A stretch of 64,000 nucleotides of DNA from Gracilimonas sp965227215 (GTDB lineage: Bacteria > Bacteroidota > Rhodothermia > Balneolales > Balneolaceae): contig OZ245729.1 of assembly GCA_965227215.1 (NCBI GenBank), forward strand, positions 1,426,001-1,490,000. The letters run 5' to 3'. Below the pieces are notes generated by a model. It was not told the DNA's origin. It did no database searches and was given only the letters and a program-made list of their open reading frames with translations. Shown here one piece after another: positions 49,717 through 58,487 of this stretch. A program made the position numbers and the translations under genes. The first letter of the stretch is position 1, and each line of letters opens with the position of its first letter.

Positions 49717-51984
49717 ATGCGACTTTCGGGATTAAAATTATCAGTTCTCTTTTCTTTCATTTTTTCATTTTTAATTGTTCAGGTGGTGTCCGCTCAGCAT
49801 TGGCAACCTGCAAACGGAAACATAACTTCATCTGATCTCAACGAAGTACACTTCGTGACTGATCAAATTGCCTATGCCATTGGTAATAACGGAACTATTT
49901 TAAAGTCCTCAGACGGAGGAGCTTCATGGGCCGACATATCATATGGTGACAGCCGCAATTATCAGGGTCTTTTCTTTTTTGATGCCGAATCAGGTTTTGT
50001 AGGCGGGCCATTTACCACCGCAGGTGGAGGAAGTTCTGAAATGCTCGCCAAAACAGACGACGGTGGAGAAACCTGGGATGTCCGCTCCTCCTTCAACTTC
50101 AACAATTTTAATGATATTGAATTTCTGGATACTCAAAATGGATGGGTTGCTTCCGCCGACGGAGAAGTTTTATTTACTTCTGATGGGGGTGAAAGCTGGA
50201 GCGCCGTAACAGCAGGAACTGAAGACCTGTTGGATTTCCACATTGTGAATGATACTACTTTCTGGGTTGCCGGCGAGTCTGGCTCCCTTTATAAGTCAAC
50301 CGATGCCGGAGCCAGCTGGGAATCTGCCATTCAGATTGATACCGTCTCTTACAGTGGTTTTCAAAACCTAAGCAGTTCTGATGATCTTTATAATATTGCT
50401 TTCGCTGATGACCAAACCGGCTACGTTATCGGCGAAACATACAACAGCGGCTTTGTGGGTTTCATCTTAAAAACCACAGATGGCGGCTCCACCTGGTCTG
50501 TTATTGATTATGAATTTGAACATCTTTTTTACGATATCGAGCTTGGAAGTAATGGTGAAATCATCCTGGCCGGAGGAGCAGATAGTTTTACAGAAACGAC
50601 TCAAAATGCTATTCTTTTTTCTTCAGATGAAGGCGCTTCCTGGAATATGTTAACGGATGCAACCGGTCCTTTAGCCTGGTATGATATCGATTCATCTAAC
50701 GGTAACTGGATTGCAGTTGGGGCATCCGGCTCATCAACCACTTTTTCATTAACTGACGACACCCTCAATTCAAGTCTGCTTACGGGGCTCAATATTTCCG
50801 ATGTTTCCTTTGTTAACGAAAGCCAGGGTGCTTTTGTAACCGGAGAACGGGTTCGAGGTAAAATCTTCACCACAACTGATGGAGGTGCTACCTGGGAAAA
50901 CAATTTAACCCTGGAAGGTCGAAAAGATTTCTCGGCTGTGGCTTATGTGGACAATAATAACATCTGGGCCATTGGGGAAGACCATTTTACCGGAGGTTCT
51001 GTCTGGTTGATTTATCATTCTTCAGATCAGGGAGCAAGCTGGACTAAAGTATCTACTAATATTTCTGAAAGTGATCAAAGAAACAGCCTTGAGGATCTTC
51101 AATTTATTAACGCACAGGCCGGCTTCATTAAAGCCGAAGACATGCTCCTGAAAACTACCGATGGCGGCAGTACCTGGAGTGCTATAAGTGAGCCTGATAA
51201 TATTACCTATTCCGATTTTGAGTTGATCCGCTTTCTGGATGAGGATAATGGCTGGATGGCCGGCGAAGAAAAAATTGCTATGACCACAGACGGTGGTACA
51301 ACCTGGAAAATTAAGTATGAAGAAAGCGGTTTTGGTCCGGAGATCACCGGTATGCATTTCCTGAACAGTTCTACCGGTTATGTAACCATGGAGCGCGGCG
51401 ATATGATGAAAACAACTGATGGAGGAAGCACATGGACCGACCTGACTATTTTCACCAGTTACGATCTTAATGATCTGCATTTCTTCACCGAAGATAGCGG
51501 CCTTGTGGTAGGTGATGGAGGGCGTATCCTTAAAACAGTAGATGGTGGAGCGAACTTTGAAACGGACTACAGTCTCACGCAAAAGAACTTCCATGCTATC
51601 GAATTTGCAGGGAATGGCTCCGGCTGGATCGTGGGAGAAAAAGGAACCATGTATTCAACCACAAACAGGGGCGGTATCGCAACTTCAACTGAAGAACCCC
51701 TCACAGGTACGATTCCTGTTGATATTCAGCTTCATCAGAATTATCCAAACCCCTTCAACCCAAGCACAAACATCCGTTACCAGGTTCCGTCAAATAGTAC
51801 AGTCAGCCTAAAGGTGTACGACATGCTCGGGAGAGAAGTAGCTACTTTACTGAATGGAAAAGCGCAGCCTGCCGGTGAGTATGAGGTTACATTCAACACC
51901 GGAAACTTATCATCAGGTATGTATTTATACCGGCTTGAAGTAAACCAGACGATAATCACCAAAAAACTGACGCTTATTAAGTAG
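49717..51984 (+). CDS. Secreted YCF48/BNR-repeat protein with T9SS sorting domain
   Basis: A 755-residue exported protein. A signal peptide (about 1-26, LIVQVVSAQ) leads into about a dozen copies of an Asp-box-like motif, S/TxDGGxxW (for example SSDGGASW, TTDGGSTW, TTDGGATW), spaced about 40-60 residues, as in YCF48/BNR beta-propellers. The last ~85 residues form a type IX secretion C-terminal domain (LHQNYPNPFNPSTNIRYQVP, then GMYLYRLEV and a Lys-rich end), so the protein is probably moved across the outer membrane and the tail removed. Its own partner or ligand is unknown. It stands alone between recG and convergent typA. Confidence 0.88.
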   Translation: MRLSGLKLSVLFSFIFSFLIVQVVSAQHWQPANGNITSSDLNEVHFVTDQIAYAIGNNGTILKSSDGGASWADISYGDSRNYQGLFFFDAESGFVGGPFTTAGGGSSEMLAKTDDGGETWDVRSSFNFNNFNDIEFLDTQNGWVASADGEVLFTSDGGESWSAVTAGTEDLLDFHIVNDTTFWVAGESGSLYKSTDAGASWESAIQIDTVSYSGFQNLSSSDDLYNIAFADDQTGYVIGETYNSGFVGFILKTTDGGSTWSVIDYEFEHLFYDIELGSNGEIILAGGADSFTETTQNAILFSSDEGASWNMLTDATGPLAWYDIDSSNGNWIAVGASGSSTTFSLTDDTLNSSLLTGLNISDVSFVNESQGAFVTGERVRGKIFTTTDGGATWENNLTLEGRKDFSAVAYVDNNNIWAIGEDHFTGGSVWLIYHSSDQGASWTKVSTNISESDQRNSLEDLQFINAQAGFIKAEDMLLKTTDGGSTWSAISEPDNITYSDFELIRFLDEDNGWMAGEEKIAMTTDGGTTWKIKYEESGFGPEITGMHFLNSSTGYVTMERGDMMKTTDGGSTWTDLTIFTSYDLNDLHFFTEDSGLVVGDGGRILKTVDGGANFETDYSLTQKNFHAIEFAGNGSGWIVGEKGTMYSTTNRGGIATSTEEPLTGTIPVDIQLHQNYPNPFNPSTNIRYQVPSNSTVSLKVYDMLGREVATLLNGKAQPAGEYEVTFNTGNLSSGMYLYRLEVNQTIITKKLTLIK

Positions 51985-51993
51985 TCAGCCATT

Positions 51994-52045
51994 TTAAATG
52001 TTGGGTGTTAAGTGGTAAAAAGTCTCATTTAACACCCGCATTTAA
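51994..52045. repeat. Stem-loop repeat, copy B
   Basis: TTAAATG-TT-GGGTGTTAA (51994-52011) pairs with TTAACACCC-G-CATTTAA (52029-52045), a long near-perfect stem between the convergent ends of the YCF48 gene and typA. It shares GTTAA(A/G)TGG, TCATTTAACA and a following AAAACTT with copy A at 4190. It may help terminate one or both genes, but no U-run follows. Confidence 0.55.
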
Positions 52046-52075
52046 CATCTAAAACTTCCGCTAACGGAAGGGCAA

Positions 52076-53902
52076 TTATACTTTAGCGCTTGCCTTTTGC
52101 TTTTCTGCTCGCTTTCGATCGTTATGATCTAAGTACATTTTGCGAATTCGCAGGGCTTGAGGTGTTACTTCGAGCAGTTCATCGTTGTCAATGAATTCAA
52201 TGCATTGCTCCAGGCTTAGTTTTTTAGCCTGATTTAGCTTTACGGAATCTGCAGTTTGAGTGGCACGGTGGTTGGTCAGGTTTTTCTTCTTAACTACGTT
52301 CACAACCATATCTTCACTACGCTTGTTTACACCAACTACTTGTCCCATGTAAACCGGATCTCCGGGCTCAACAAAAAACTCACCACGATCCTGAACACCT
52401 TCCAGGGCATACCCGGTTACATCTCCTTGTTCAAGAGCGATCAGGGCTCCGCGATTACGTCCGGGAATTTCGCCGGCATAAGGCTCATACCCATCAAATT
52501 GCTGGTGCATGATTCCCGTTCCACGGGTTTCAGTCAGCATCTCTCCACGGAAACCAATTAACCCACGGGAAGGTACTCGGAATTGAATCCGGTTGTTTTC
52601 ACCTTCCTGGCTCATAGAGGTCATGATTCCCTTTCGTTTCTGCAGATTATCAATCACCTTGTTACTATAATCGGTCTGTACATCTACAACCACTTCCTCT
52701 ACCGGTTCGTGGGTTACACCGTCCACTTCTTTAAAAAGCACTTCCGGACGGGACACTGAAAATTCGAATCCTTCCCGACGCATGGTTTCAATCAGGATAG
52801 CCATCTGCAATTCACCCCGGCCGGAAACTTTATAAATATCCGGACTATCGGTCGGCTCAACCCGCATGGCTACATTGGTTCGGGTTTCACGGTACAGGCG
52901 GTCCTTTAACTGATTGGAGGTCACATAATCGCCTTCTTTACCTGCAAATGGGGAATTGTTTACCCGGAAATACATTGCAATGGTTGGCTGATCTAAATCC
53001 ACATACTCAAGTGGAGTCATGTCGGCGGTATCGGTCAGCGTATCTCCGATATTCACTTCCTCATAACCGGCAAGGGCGATGATATCTCCTGCCTGTGCTT
53101 GCTCAACCGGCTCTCTTTTCAATCCTTCAAAAGAGAATAATTTGGTGGCCCGGGCTTTTTCTTTCACTTCACCTTTACCATTCATCAGGGCCACTTCCTG
53201 GTTTATTTTGATCGTACCTTGCTCAACACGACCAACTGCAATTCGGCCTACATAATCGTTCCAGTCGATACTGCTTACCAGCATCTTGAATTTTGAATCG
53301 GTGTCTTGCTCCGGGGCCGGTACGTGCTCCACAATTTTGTTTATAAGCGGAGACAGGTCAGTACCTTCCTCTTCCAGCTCTTCTTTGGCAATACCATCTT
53401 TGGCAATCGCATATAGAACCGGGAAATCCAGCTGTTCATTACTGGCATCCAGCATTACAAAAAGATCAAAAATCTCATCCAGTACCGCATCAGGGCGAGC
53501 ATCCTTTCGGTCAATTTTATTGATAACCACAATAGGCTGATAACCTAAACTCAGTGACTTTCTCAGTACAAATTTAGTTTGGGGAAGCGGGCCTTCGGCA
53601 GCATCCACCAAAAGAATTACCCCGTTAACCATCTTCAAAATTCGCTCTACTTCTCCTCCAAAATCGGCGTGACCGGGAGTATCAACAATGTTAATTTTGG
53701 TGCCTTTCCAGTTTACAGCAGTGTTTTTGGAACTGATGGTAATGCCGCGTTCTCTCTCCAGATCGCCGGAATCCATCACCCGGTCCTCCACCTGCTGGTT
53801 CTCTCTGAATGTTCCGCTCTGTTTTAAAATCTGATCAACGAGTGTGGTTTTCCCGTGATCTACGTGAGCGATGATGGCTATATTTCTTAAGTCTTGTGAC
53901 AT
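52076..53902 (-). CDS. typA: Ribosome-associated GTPase TypA/BipA
   Basis: A 608-residue translational GTPase related to EF-G, involved in 50S assembly and stress adaptation. GTP motifs: AHVDHGKTTLVD (about 11-22), DTPGHADFGGEV (about 74), NKIDRKDARP (about 128). C-terminal domains have ETRGTGIMHQQFDGYEPYAG and the conserved LRIRKMYLDHNDRKRAEKQ end. It is the last gene on minus before the convergent YCF48 gene. A TATCTTTA box lies upstream near 53988, without a matching -33 box. Confidence 0.97.
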   Translation of the reverse strand: MSQDLRNIAIIAHVDHGKTTLVDQILKQSGTFRENQQVEDRVMDSGDLERERGITISSKNTAVNWKGTKINIVDTPGHADFGGEVERILKMVNGVILLVDAAEGPLPQTKFVLRKSLSLGYQPIVVINKIDRKDARPDAVLDEIFDLFVMLDASNEQLDFPVLYAIAKDGIAKEELEEEGTDLSPLINKIVEHVPAPEQDTDSKFKMLVSSIDWNDYVGRIAVGRVEQGTIKINQEVALMNGKGEVKEKARATKLFSFEGLKREPVEQAQAGDIIALAGYEEVNIGDTLTDTADMTPLEYVDLDQPTIAMYFRVNNSPFAGKEGDYVTSNQLKDRLYRETRTNVAMRVEPTDSPDIYKVSGRGELQMAILIETMRREGFEFSVSRPEVLFKEVDGVTHEPVEEVVVDVQTDYSNKVIDNLQKRKGIMTSMSQEGENNRIQFRVPSRGLIGFRGEMLTETRGTGIMHQQFDGYEPYAGEIPGRNRGALIALEQGDVTGYALEGVQDRGEFFVEPGDPVYMGQVVGVNKRSEDMVVNVVKKKNLTNHRATQTADSVKLNQAKKLSLEQCIEFIDNDELLEVTPQALRIRKMYLDHNDRKRAEKQKASAKV

Positions 53903-54101
53903 TGTTGTATTGTGTTTAATGAAATTCTCTTCTCGATTAGCGCTATATATTCAGTAGTCTATTACCAGAAAAGTTGCAAGCCTTAAAGATACGGGTATTT
54001 TGGTCAAATCCTTATTATTAAATTAAGAATTGTTTTTGAGCAGATACCTTGCCGCAATGGTAAGTCTTACCTTCTTGCAGAACACATTGAGTTATAAAAG
54101 T

Positions 54102-54128
54102 AAAGGGAGTCGTTAAACTCCCCTTTTT
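54102..54128 (-). terminator. Terminator after carbonic anhydrase gene
   Basis: GGGAGT and ACTCCC arms (54105-54110 with 54117-54122) extend by A/T pairs, and the A-rich left flank becomes a U-tract on minus. It lies 26 nt past the carbonic anhydrase stop; on plus it is also followed by T's. Confidence 0.75.
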
Positions 54129-54153
54129 ATCGATACGCTTTGGATTGAAGCTC

Positions 54154-54900
54154 TTAGTCCAGAAAAGAAACCTTTCCTGTTTCCAGATCATAGAAAGCGC
54201 CGGCTATTACTACATCACCGTTCTTTTCCAGTTCCGCAATCGTAGGGCTGTTTTTTCTCATCTGTTCTATGGTGTGAATAACGTTGTTCTTCACAACTTC
54301 TGTTACATAGTCATCATTATCGGTTGACTGTTCTCCATCGTAATCCGAAGTCATTTCAACGGCCGGCTTAATCTTGCTCAGCATGGCTGTGATATTACCC
54401 ATTTGTACATCATCAATGGCAGCTTTAACCGCACCGCAACTCTTGTGCCCCATCACCACAATCACCTTTGATCCTGCAACTGCGGTTCCGTACTCAGTAC
54501 TTCCAAGAATATCTTCATTCACGAAGTTACCGGCCACTCGGGCTACAAAAATATCGCCTACTCCTTTATCGAACACCTGCTCTACCGGCACCCGGCTGTC
54601 GATGCAAGAAATTATAACGGCTTCCGGATATTGCCCGCCGGTAGTAGCTTTTACCTGTGCCTGGTAATCCCGCGGAGTAAGATTATTGTTTACAAAACGC
54701 TCGTTCCCTTCTTTGAGGTTTTGGAGAACCTGCTCGGGTGACAAGCTTGCTTGTTTTTCGCTGGTTATTACTTCCTTAGTCAACGTTGTTTCCTGGTTCA
54801 TTTGTGAATTTGTGTTGTTTTTGTTTGTGCATCCAATGATTAAAAATACAGCAGAAACTACTGCTATTGCAATTAATGATAATTTTCGGAAGCCCCTCAA
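54154..54900 (-). CDS. Beta-class carbonic anhydrase, probable lipoprotein
   Basis: A 248-residue zinc enzyme interconverting CO2 and bicarbonate. Zinc ligands of the beta class are present: Cys99-x-Asp101-x-Arg103 (SCIDSRVPVE) and His152/Cys155 (MGHKSCGA). The N-terminus is unusual for the class: basic residues, a hydrophobic stretch and a lipobox LIIGC (Cys24), then a low-complexity Asn/Thr/Gln linker, predicting a membrane-anchored periplasmic enzyme. The start is TTG at 54900: an in-frame stop lies just upstream and the signal peptide would be lost with a later start. Divergent from an SDR gene; terminator at 54102. Confidence 0.9.
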   Translation of the reverse strand: MRGFRKLSLIAIAVVSAVFLIIGCTNKNNTNSQMNQETTLTKEVITSEKQASLSPEQVLQNLKEGNERFVNNNLTPRDYQAQVKATTGGQYPEAVIISCIDSRVPVEQVFDKGVGDIFVARVAGNFVNEDILGSTEYGTAVAGSKVIVVMGHKSCGAVKAAIDDVQMGNITAMLSKIKPAVEMTSDYDGEQSTDNDDYVTEVVKNNVIHTIEQMRKNSPTIAELEKNGDVVIAGAFYDLETGKVSFLD

Positions 54901-54962
54901 AAGTTCAGATATTTTGTTAGGTTAATCGGTACTTAATAAAGTCAAACTATACTTCCCTGAAA

Positions 54963-55739
54963 ATGGATCTCAAAATTAAGAACCAGCTGTTTCTCATCTG
55001 TGGAGCTTCCAGTGGTTTTGGACGTGCCGTGAGTGAGCAGTTGTTAAAAGAAGGAGCTAACATTATTGCTGTCGCCCGGCGTGAAGAGAAGCTCAAAGAA
55101 CTCAAAGATGACTACCCTGAACAGGCTCAGGTTTTTACCGGCGACCTTACACAAGAGTCTACACTGGATGAGCTGCAAACACTGATATCTCAGCGAAAAC
55201 TGAACGGCGTTTTGATAAACGCCGGCGGACCACCCGCACTTTCTGCTCTGGAAACTTCTATGGAGCAGTGGGATCAGGCTTATGAAAATGTACTTCGGTG
55301 GAAAGTAGATCTCACCAAACGGCTTATCCCTATCTTTCAAAAACATAATTACGGACGCATTCTTTTTGTGGAAAGTCAGTCCATCAAGCAACCTATTCCC
55401 TCTTTAGTGCTGAGCAATTCTTTAAGAGCCGCCGTTGCCGGCTTTGCCAAAACACTTTCATTGGAAATAGCCAAGCAAGGTATTACCGTAAACCTGCTCG
55501 CACCGGGTTCCCACGAAACCCCTGCCATTGAAAGAGTAATTCAAAAAAGAGCGGAAGAGACCGGCAAAGCATTGGATGAAGTAAAAGCTGACATGGAGGA
55601 AAGTATACCCGTAGGCAGAATGGGTACCGGAGAAGAGTTTGCATCACTGGCTTCGTGGTTGTTGTCTCCTCATTCCGGCTATGTTACCGGACAAACCATT
55701 AGCCATGATGGCGGGAATATTAAGGGATTGTTTGGGTGA
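54963..55739 (+). CDS. Atypical SDR lacking the YxxxK motif
   Basis: A 258-residue short-chain dehydrogenase-like protein. The nucleotide motif CGASSGFG (13-20), the block LINAGGPPA (85-92), and the C-terminal part PHSGYVTGQTISHDGGNIKG are all SDR-like. At the active site, SNSLR (151-155) stands where YxxxK is expected, so both the catalytic Tyr and Lys are absent; this pattern is known in a BKR-like SDR subgroup. It may still bind NAD(P), but chemistry is uncertain. ATG start; divergent from the carbonic anhydrase. Confidence 0.88.
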   Translation: MDLKIKNQLFLICGASSGFGRAVSEQLLKEGANIIAVARREEKLKELKDDYPEQAQVFTGDLTQESTLDELQTLISQRKLNGVLINAGGPPALSALETSMEQWDQAYENVLRWKVDLTKRLIPIFQKHNYGRILFVESQSIKQPIPSLVLSNSLRAAVAGFAKTLSLEIAKQGITVNLLAPGSHETPAIERVIQKRAEETGKALDEVKADMEESIPVGRMGTGEEFASLASWLLSPHSGYVTGQTISHDGGNIKGLFG

Positions 55740-55885
55740 TAGCCTACTCTTTTTTGAGGTCATCCTGAGCTAACGGGGTAGAATCAGATTTAGGATGTTT
55801 ACTGCGATGGATCTTGGCCACAAACTATTTGATAAGCATTTCATCGCTAAGATTCTTTACTTCGCATCTGCTGCGTGTAGAATTA
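55740..55885. other. Intergenic remnant resembling a Bacteroidota extragenic repeat
   Basis: No gene. It contains GTCATCCTGAGCTAACGGGG (about 55759-55778) and, inverted further right, AAGATTCTTTACTTCGC (about 55850-55866). These look like the two decayed ends of the common 'TCATCCTGAGC ... GAATCTC' type of palindromic intergenic element. The assignment is from memory of the pattern and is weak. Confidence 0.3.
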
Positions 55886-56896
55886 CTAATTCAACACCGT
55901 AAAGTAGGCCACAGCTTTGGGTTGAAAACTTCGCAAACGCAGCTCAAATTGATCAGCTGTTTGTTCAATATCGGGAGTTACAAAACCGGTTGAGTCTTCC
56001 AGGATTTTGGCATACGGAACGTACACTTCATACGGCCTTATCCTTTCAACTTCCGCGTATTGCTCGATGGGCACATCAAATCTGATAGTTACAGATGAAG
56101 GATTATAGTTTACATTTTGTCCTCGTGGCAGCCCCCGGGTACGGATATAAACCGTGGTTTCCCCTTCGGTAAACTCGGATACGTCCGCATTATAGGTAAT
56201 CTCCGTTTCAGAGAGTTCTACCACACCAATTGCGTCTTCAAGTGGCAGCGTTGCTGAAATATCTTCCCGAATACCCTCCAGCTTCAGCGTATCCAGCACT
56301 TCCCATTCCGTAATATCTTCTATACGTGATTGCGCACCGGTTACCGTGATACTATCCGGACTGTAAGCAGGTTCTCCCACCAGCCCAAAGCGAGGTTGAA
56401 AGTTAAGATCCGTATTAATTTTAACCGGTACTCTCTTGGATACCTTCGGCTCCATATTCACAGATAATAACAAGGGCTGAACTTTGGCTACATCAATTTC
56501 CTGAAGGTAACTCAACCGCTGCCGCACCTGGTCAAACATATTTATCTCACTTTCTTCTATGTTTATGACCACAGTGGGCGGATCATTATACAGATTCAGT
56601 AATTGCCATCCATCTCCGGAAACGCTCACCTGCACAAACTCCGGAAGGTCTTCGGTCAGAGCCATATTCTCCGGCACATTGCCCGGTTCCACCGGAATGT
56701 TAATGGTGATGTTGAAGCTGCCACTTAGATTCACAATAAACCACAGCGAGATGGCCATGATATAGGCTCCCACAAATACAATCACCTTTTCCCGCCTGAT
56801 GAAACGCATTTCCGTTTCCTCGGTGCCGGGTTTGGTGCCGGGCTTCAGAAAAGCCTTGAGCCGTCTTACAATTTCATTATCTGTGATATCAGCCAT
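55886..56896 (-). CDS. YbbR/CdaR-like membrane-anchored protein
   Basis: A 336-residue protein with a charged cytoplasmic N-terminus, one membrane helix (about 33-52, VIVFVGAYIMAISLWFIVN) and an extracytoplasmic beta-rich part made of repeated YbbR-type units (for example MEPKVSKRVPVKINTDLNFQ; YSPDSITVTGAQSRIEDI; YNPSSVTIRFDVPIEQ). In Firmicutes such proteins (CdaR) regulate the diadenylate cyclase CdaA, and in Bacteroidota they often follow the cyclase gene, but no cyclase is seen here. It ends a minus-strand group recF-dciA-ybbR (34 nt after dciA). Confidence 0.8.
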   Translation of the reverse strand: MADITDNEIVRRLKAFLKPGTKPGTEETEMRFIRREKVIVFVGAYIMAISLWFIVNLSGSFNITINIPVEPGNVPENMALTEDLPEFVQVSVSGDGWQLLNLYNDPPTVVINIEESEINMFDQVRQRLSYLQEIDVAKVQPLLLSVNMEPKVSKRVPVKINTDLNFQPRFGLVGEPAYSPDSITVTGAQSRIEDITEWEVLDTLKLEGIREDISATLPLEDAIGVVELSETEITYNADVSEFTEGETTVYIRTRGLPRGQNVNYNPSSVTIRFDVPIEQYAEVERIRPYEVYVPYAKILEDSTGFVTPDIEQTADQFELRLRSFQPKAVAYFTVLN

Positions 56897-56930
56897 TGCC
56901 GAATATAGATGCAGGATTATGGTTAATCAA

Positions 56931-57224
56931 CTAACTGCGCACTATGATGTCGCCTATGACATCGCCTTTAACTTTACTGTTTAATTTTTTAGCGATGCTG
57001 AACCGGTTTCCATGAATTTCATGCCTCCATGATGGGTGCTTCACACGCATCACCAATTTATTTCCTTCAAAGTGAAGATCTTCCACCTCCGAAGCCATCC
57101 GCTTACCAACTACCTCTTCAAAAGCCGATAAAATCATCCCCTGTTTCAACTTCTTTTTCTGTGGAAACTTCTCCAGAAACTCTTCCAGAACGGACCCTAA
57201 TGATTTTGGCGTGTCGAATCTCAT
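56931..57224 (-). CDS. dciA: DUF721/DciA-like protein
   Basis: A 97-residue member of DUF721, the family of DciA, the ancestral loader of the replicative helicase DnaB. Visible: LEEFLEKFPQKKKLKQGMIL, then FEEVVGKRMASEVEDLHFEG, then the KH-like part LVMRVKHPSWRHEIHGNRFS. Its ATG follows the recF stop with no gap, which is common for recF-DUF721 pairs. Short compared with proteobacterial DciA (~150), as usual in Bacteroidota. The replication role is inferred from family. Confidence 0.82.
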   Translation of the reverse strand: MRFDTPKSLGSVLEEFLEKFPQKKKLKQGMILSAFEEVVGKRMASEVEDLHFEGNKLVMRVKHPSWRHEIHGNRFSIAKKLNSKVKGDVIGDIIVRS

Positions 57225-58358
57225 CTATCTAATCACCTCGTTTATTTCACCGGCTTCTACTTTATATAACCGGTTGTTGGTTCCATCAAAGGTAACATAA
57301 TCTTCGAAAGGAACCGGATTGGCGGAAGTTATGAATATTTGACCTTTATGTTGCTGAAGGGCATCCAGTAAAATTTCTGTTTTTCGGGGATCCAGATCAC
57401 CGAATACATCATCCAGCATCAGGATAGGTAAGTCGTCGAGCTCATCGGAGTAGTAATGTAACTGGGCCAGCTTCAATGATAGCGCAAAAAGCCGGTGCTG
57501 CCCCTGCGATCCAAACCGGCGAAGCTCAAAGTCATCCAGATAAAACACAACCTCATCCCTGTGCGGACCTATTGTCGTAATTTCCCTTTCAATTTCCTTG
57601 GGTTGAGCCGATTCCAATTGCTCATAATATTCTTTTTCAATGGCTTCAACATCTGTGGTGGGTGTGCAAAATGTTTGATACTCCAGGTTGGTAGTCAAAT
57701 CCATCCCCGATATCATCGCATAGTCTTTCTCAAGATAGGCCTTCAGGTTTTCGAGCACTTCATGACGTTTGGCAACAATGCGAGCACCTGCTTCCACCAG
57801 TTGCACATTCCAGGGTTCCAGGTACGCTTCCAGCACAGAAACCGGACCACGATATTCCTGAAGCAGGGAATTACGTTGTTTGCGAACCCGGCGGTATTCA
57901 ATTAAATCCCGCAGGTACGCCGGCGAAATCTGGCTGATAAATGCATCTATAAAGCTACGCCGTTCGGTAGGACCTTCCAGCGTCAGCTTTTTGTCATCAG
58001 GGGTTAAGGTTACAACAGGTACCATCCCAATGAGATCAGAAAGCCTTTCCAGGGGTGAGTCGTTTACAAAAATCTTTTTTCCATCCCCGCGGGAATAGGA
58101 GCAGGAAACATCAAACTCCGAGCGTATTTGTCCTTCAAAATGGCCCTTAATCATGAAGTAACTTTCATCCTGATTGACCACATACATATCGGTATTTGAT
58201 ACAAAACTACGCGACATACACAGGTAATGGATGGCATCAATCAGGCTGGTTTTACCGGAACCATTTGGACCGGTTATTACATTCAGATGAGGCGCCCAGT
58301 CCACCTTGGTTTCCAGGTGATTCCGAAAATTAAGCAGTTCTGTGTGAGTGTTTCGCAT
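57225..58358 (-). CDS. recF: DNA replication and repair protein RecF
   Basis: A 377-residue SMC-like ATPase that helps load RecA at gaps. Walker A GPNGSGKT (30-37), signature region LRRFGSQGQHRLFALSL (about 279-295), Walker B LPILMLDDVFGDLDPRK (about 312-328). Length is typical (E. coli 357). Not next to dnaA/dnaN here; instead it leads recF-dciA-ybbR. Preceded by the DUF3592 gene and its terminator. Confidence 0.97.
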   Translation of the reverse strand: MRNTHTELLNFRNHLETKVDWAPHLNVITGPNGSGKTSLIDAIHYLCMSRSFVSNTDMYVVNQDESYFMIKGHFEGQIRSEFDVSCSYSRGDGKKIFVNDSPLERLSDLIGMVPVVTLTPDDKKLTLEGPTERRSFIDAFISQISPAYLRDLIEYRRVRKQRNSLLQEYRGPVSVLEAYLEPWNVQLVEAGARIVAKRHEVLENLKAYLEKDYAMISGMDLTTNLEYQTFCTPTTDVEAIEKEYYEQLESAQPKEIEREITTIGPHRDEVVFYLDDFELRRFGSQGQHRLFALSLKLAQLHYYSDELDDLPILMLDDVFGDLDPRKTEILLDALQQHKGQIFITSANPVPFEDYVTFDGTNNRLYKVEAGEINEVIR

Positions 58359-58405
58359 ACATACATGGTACGCATTCTGATGGTTTTACGCAGATTCATT
58401 TCACA

Positions 58406-58441
58406 CAAAAAGAGCCGCCTTTGGCAAGAAAGAACGGCTCT
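58406..58441 (-). terminator. Terminator after DUF3592 gene
   Basis: On minus, AGAGCCG (58441-58435) pairs with CGGCTCT (58417-58411), followed by a T-run. It lies between the DUF3592 stop and the recF start. Confidence 0.7.
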
Positions 58442-58487
58442 GAAAAAGCTACTATGTATTCAGTAAGAGCGATCTCAAAGCCATTCC

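Noticed and set aside
51022..51594. 190-codon frame antisense to the YCF48 gene
   Set aside because: Repeats in the sense gene produce the frame; no family features.
53985..54005. typA promoter
   Set aside because: A TATCTTTA box exists but no TTG/TTTG at 19-21 bp upstream; left as a note only.
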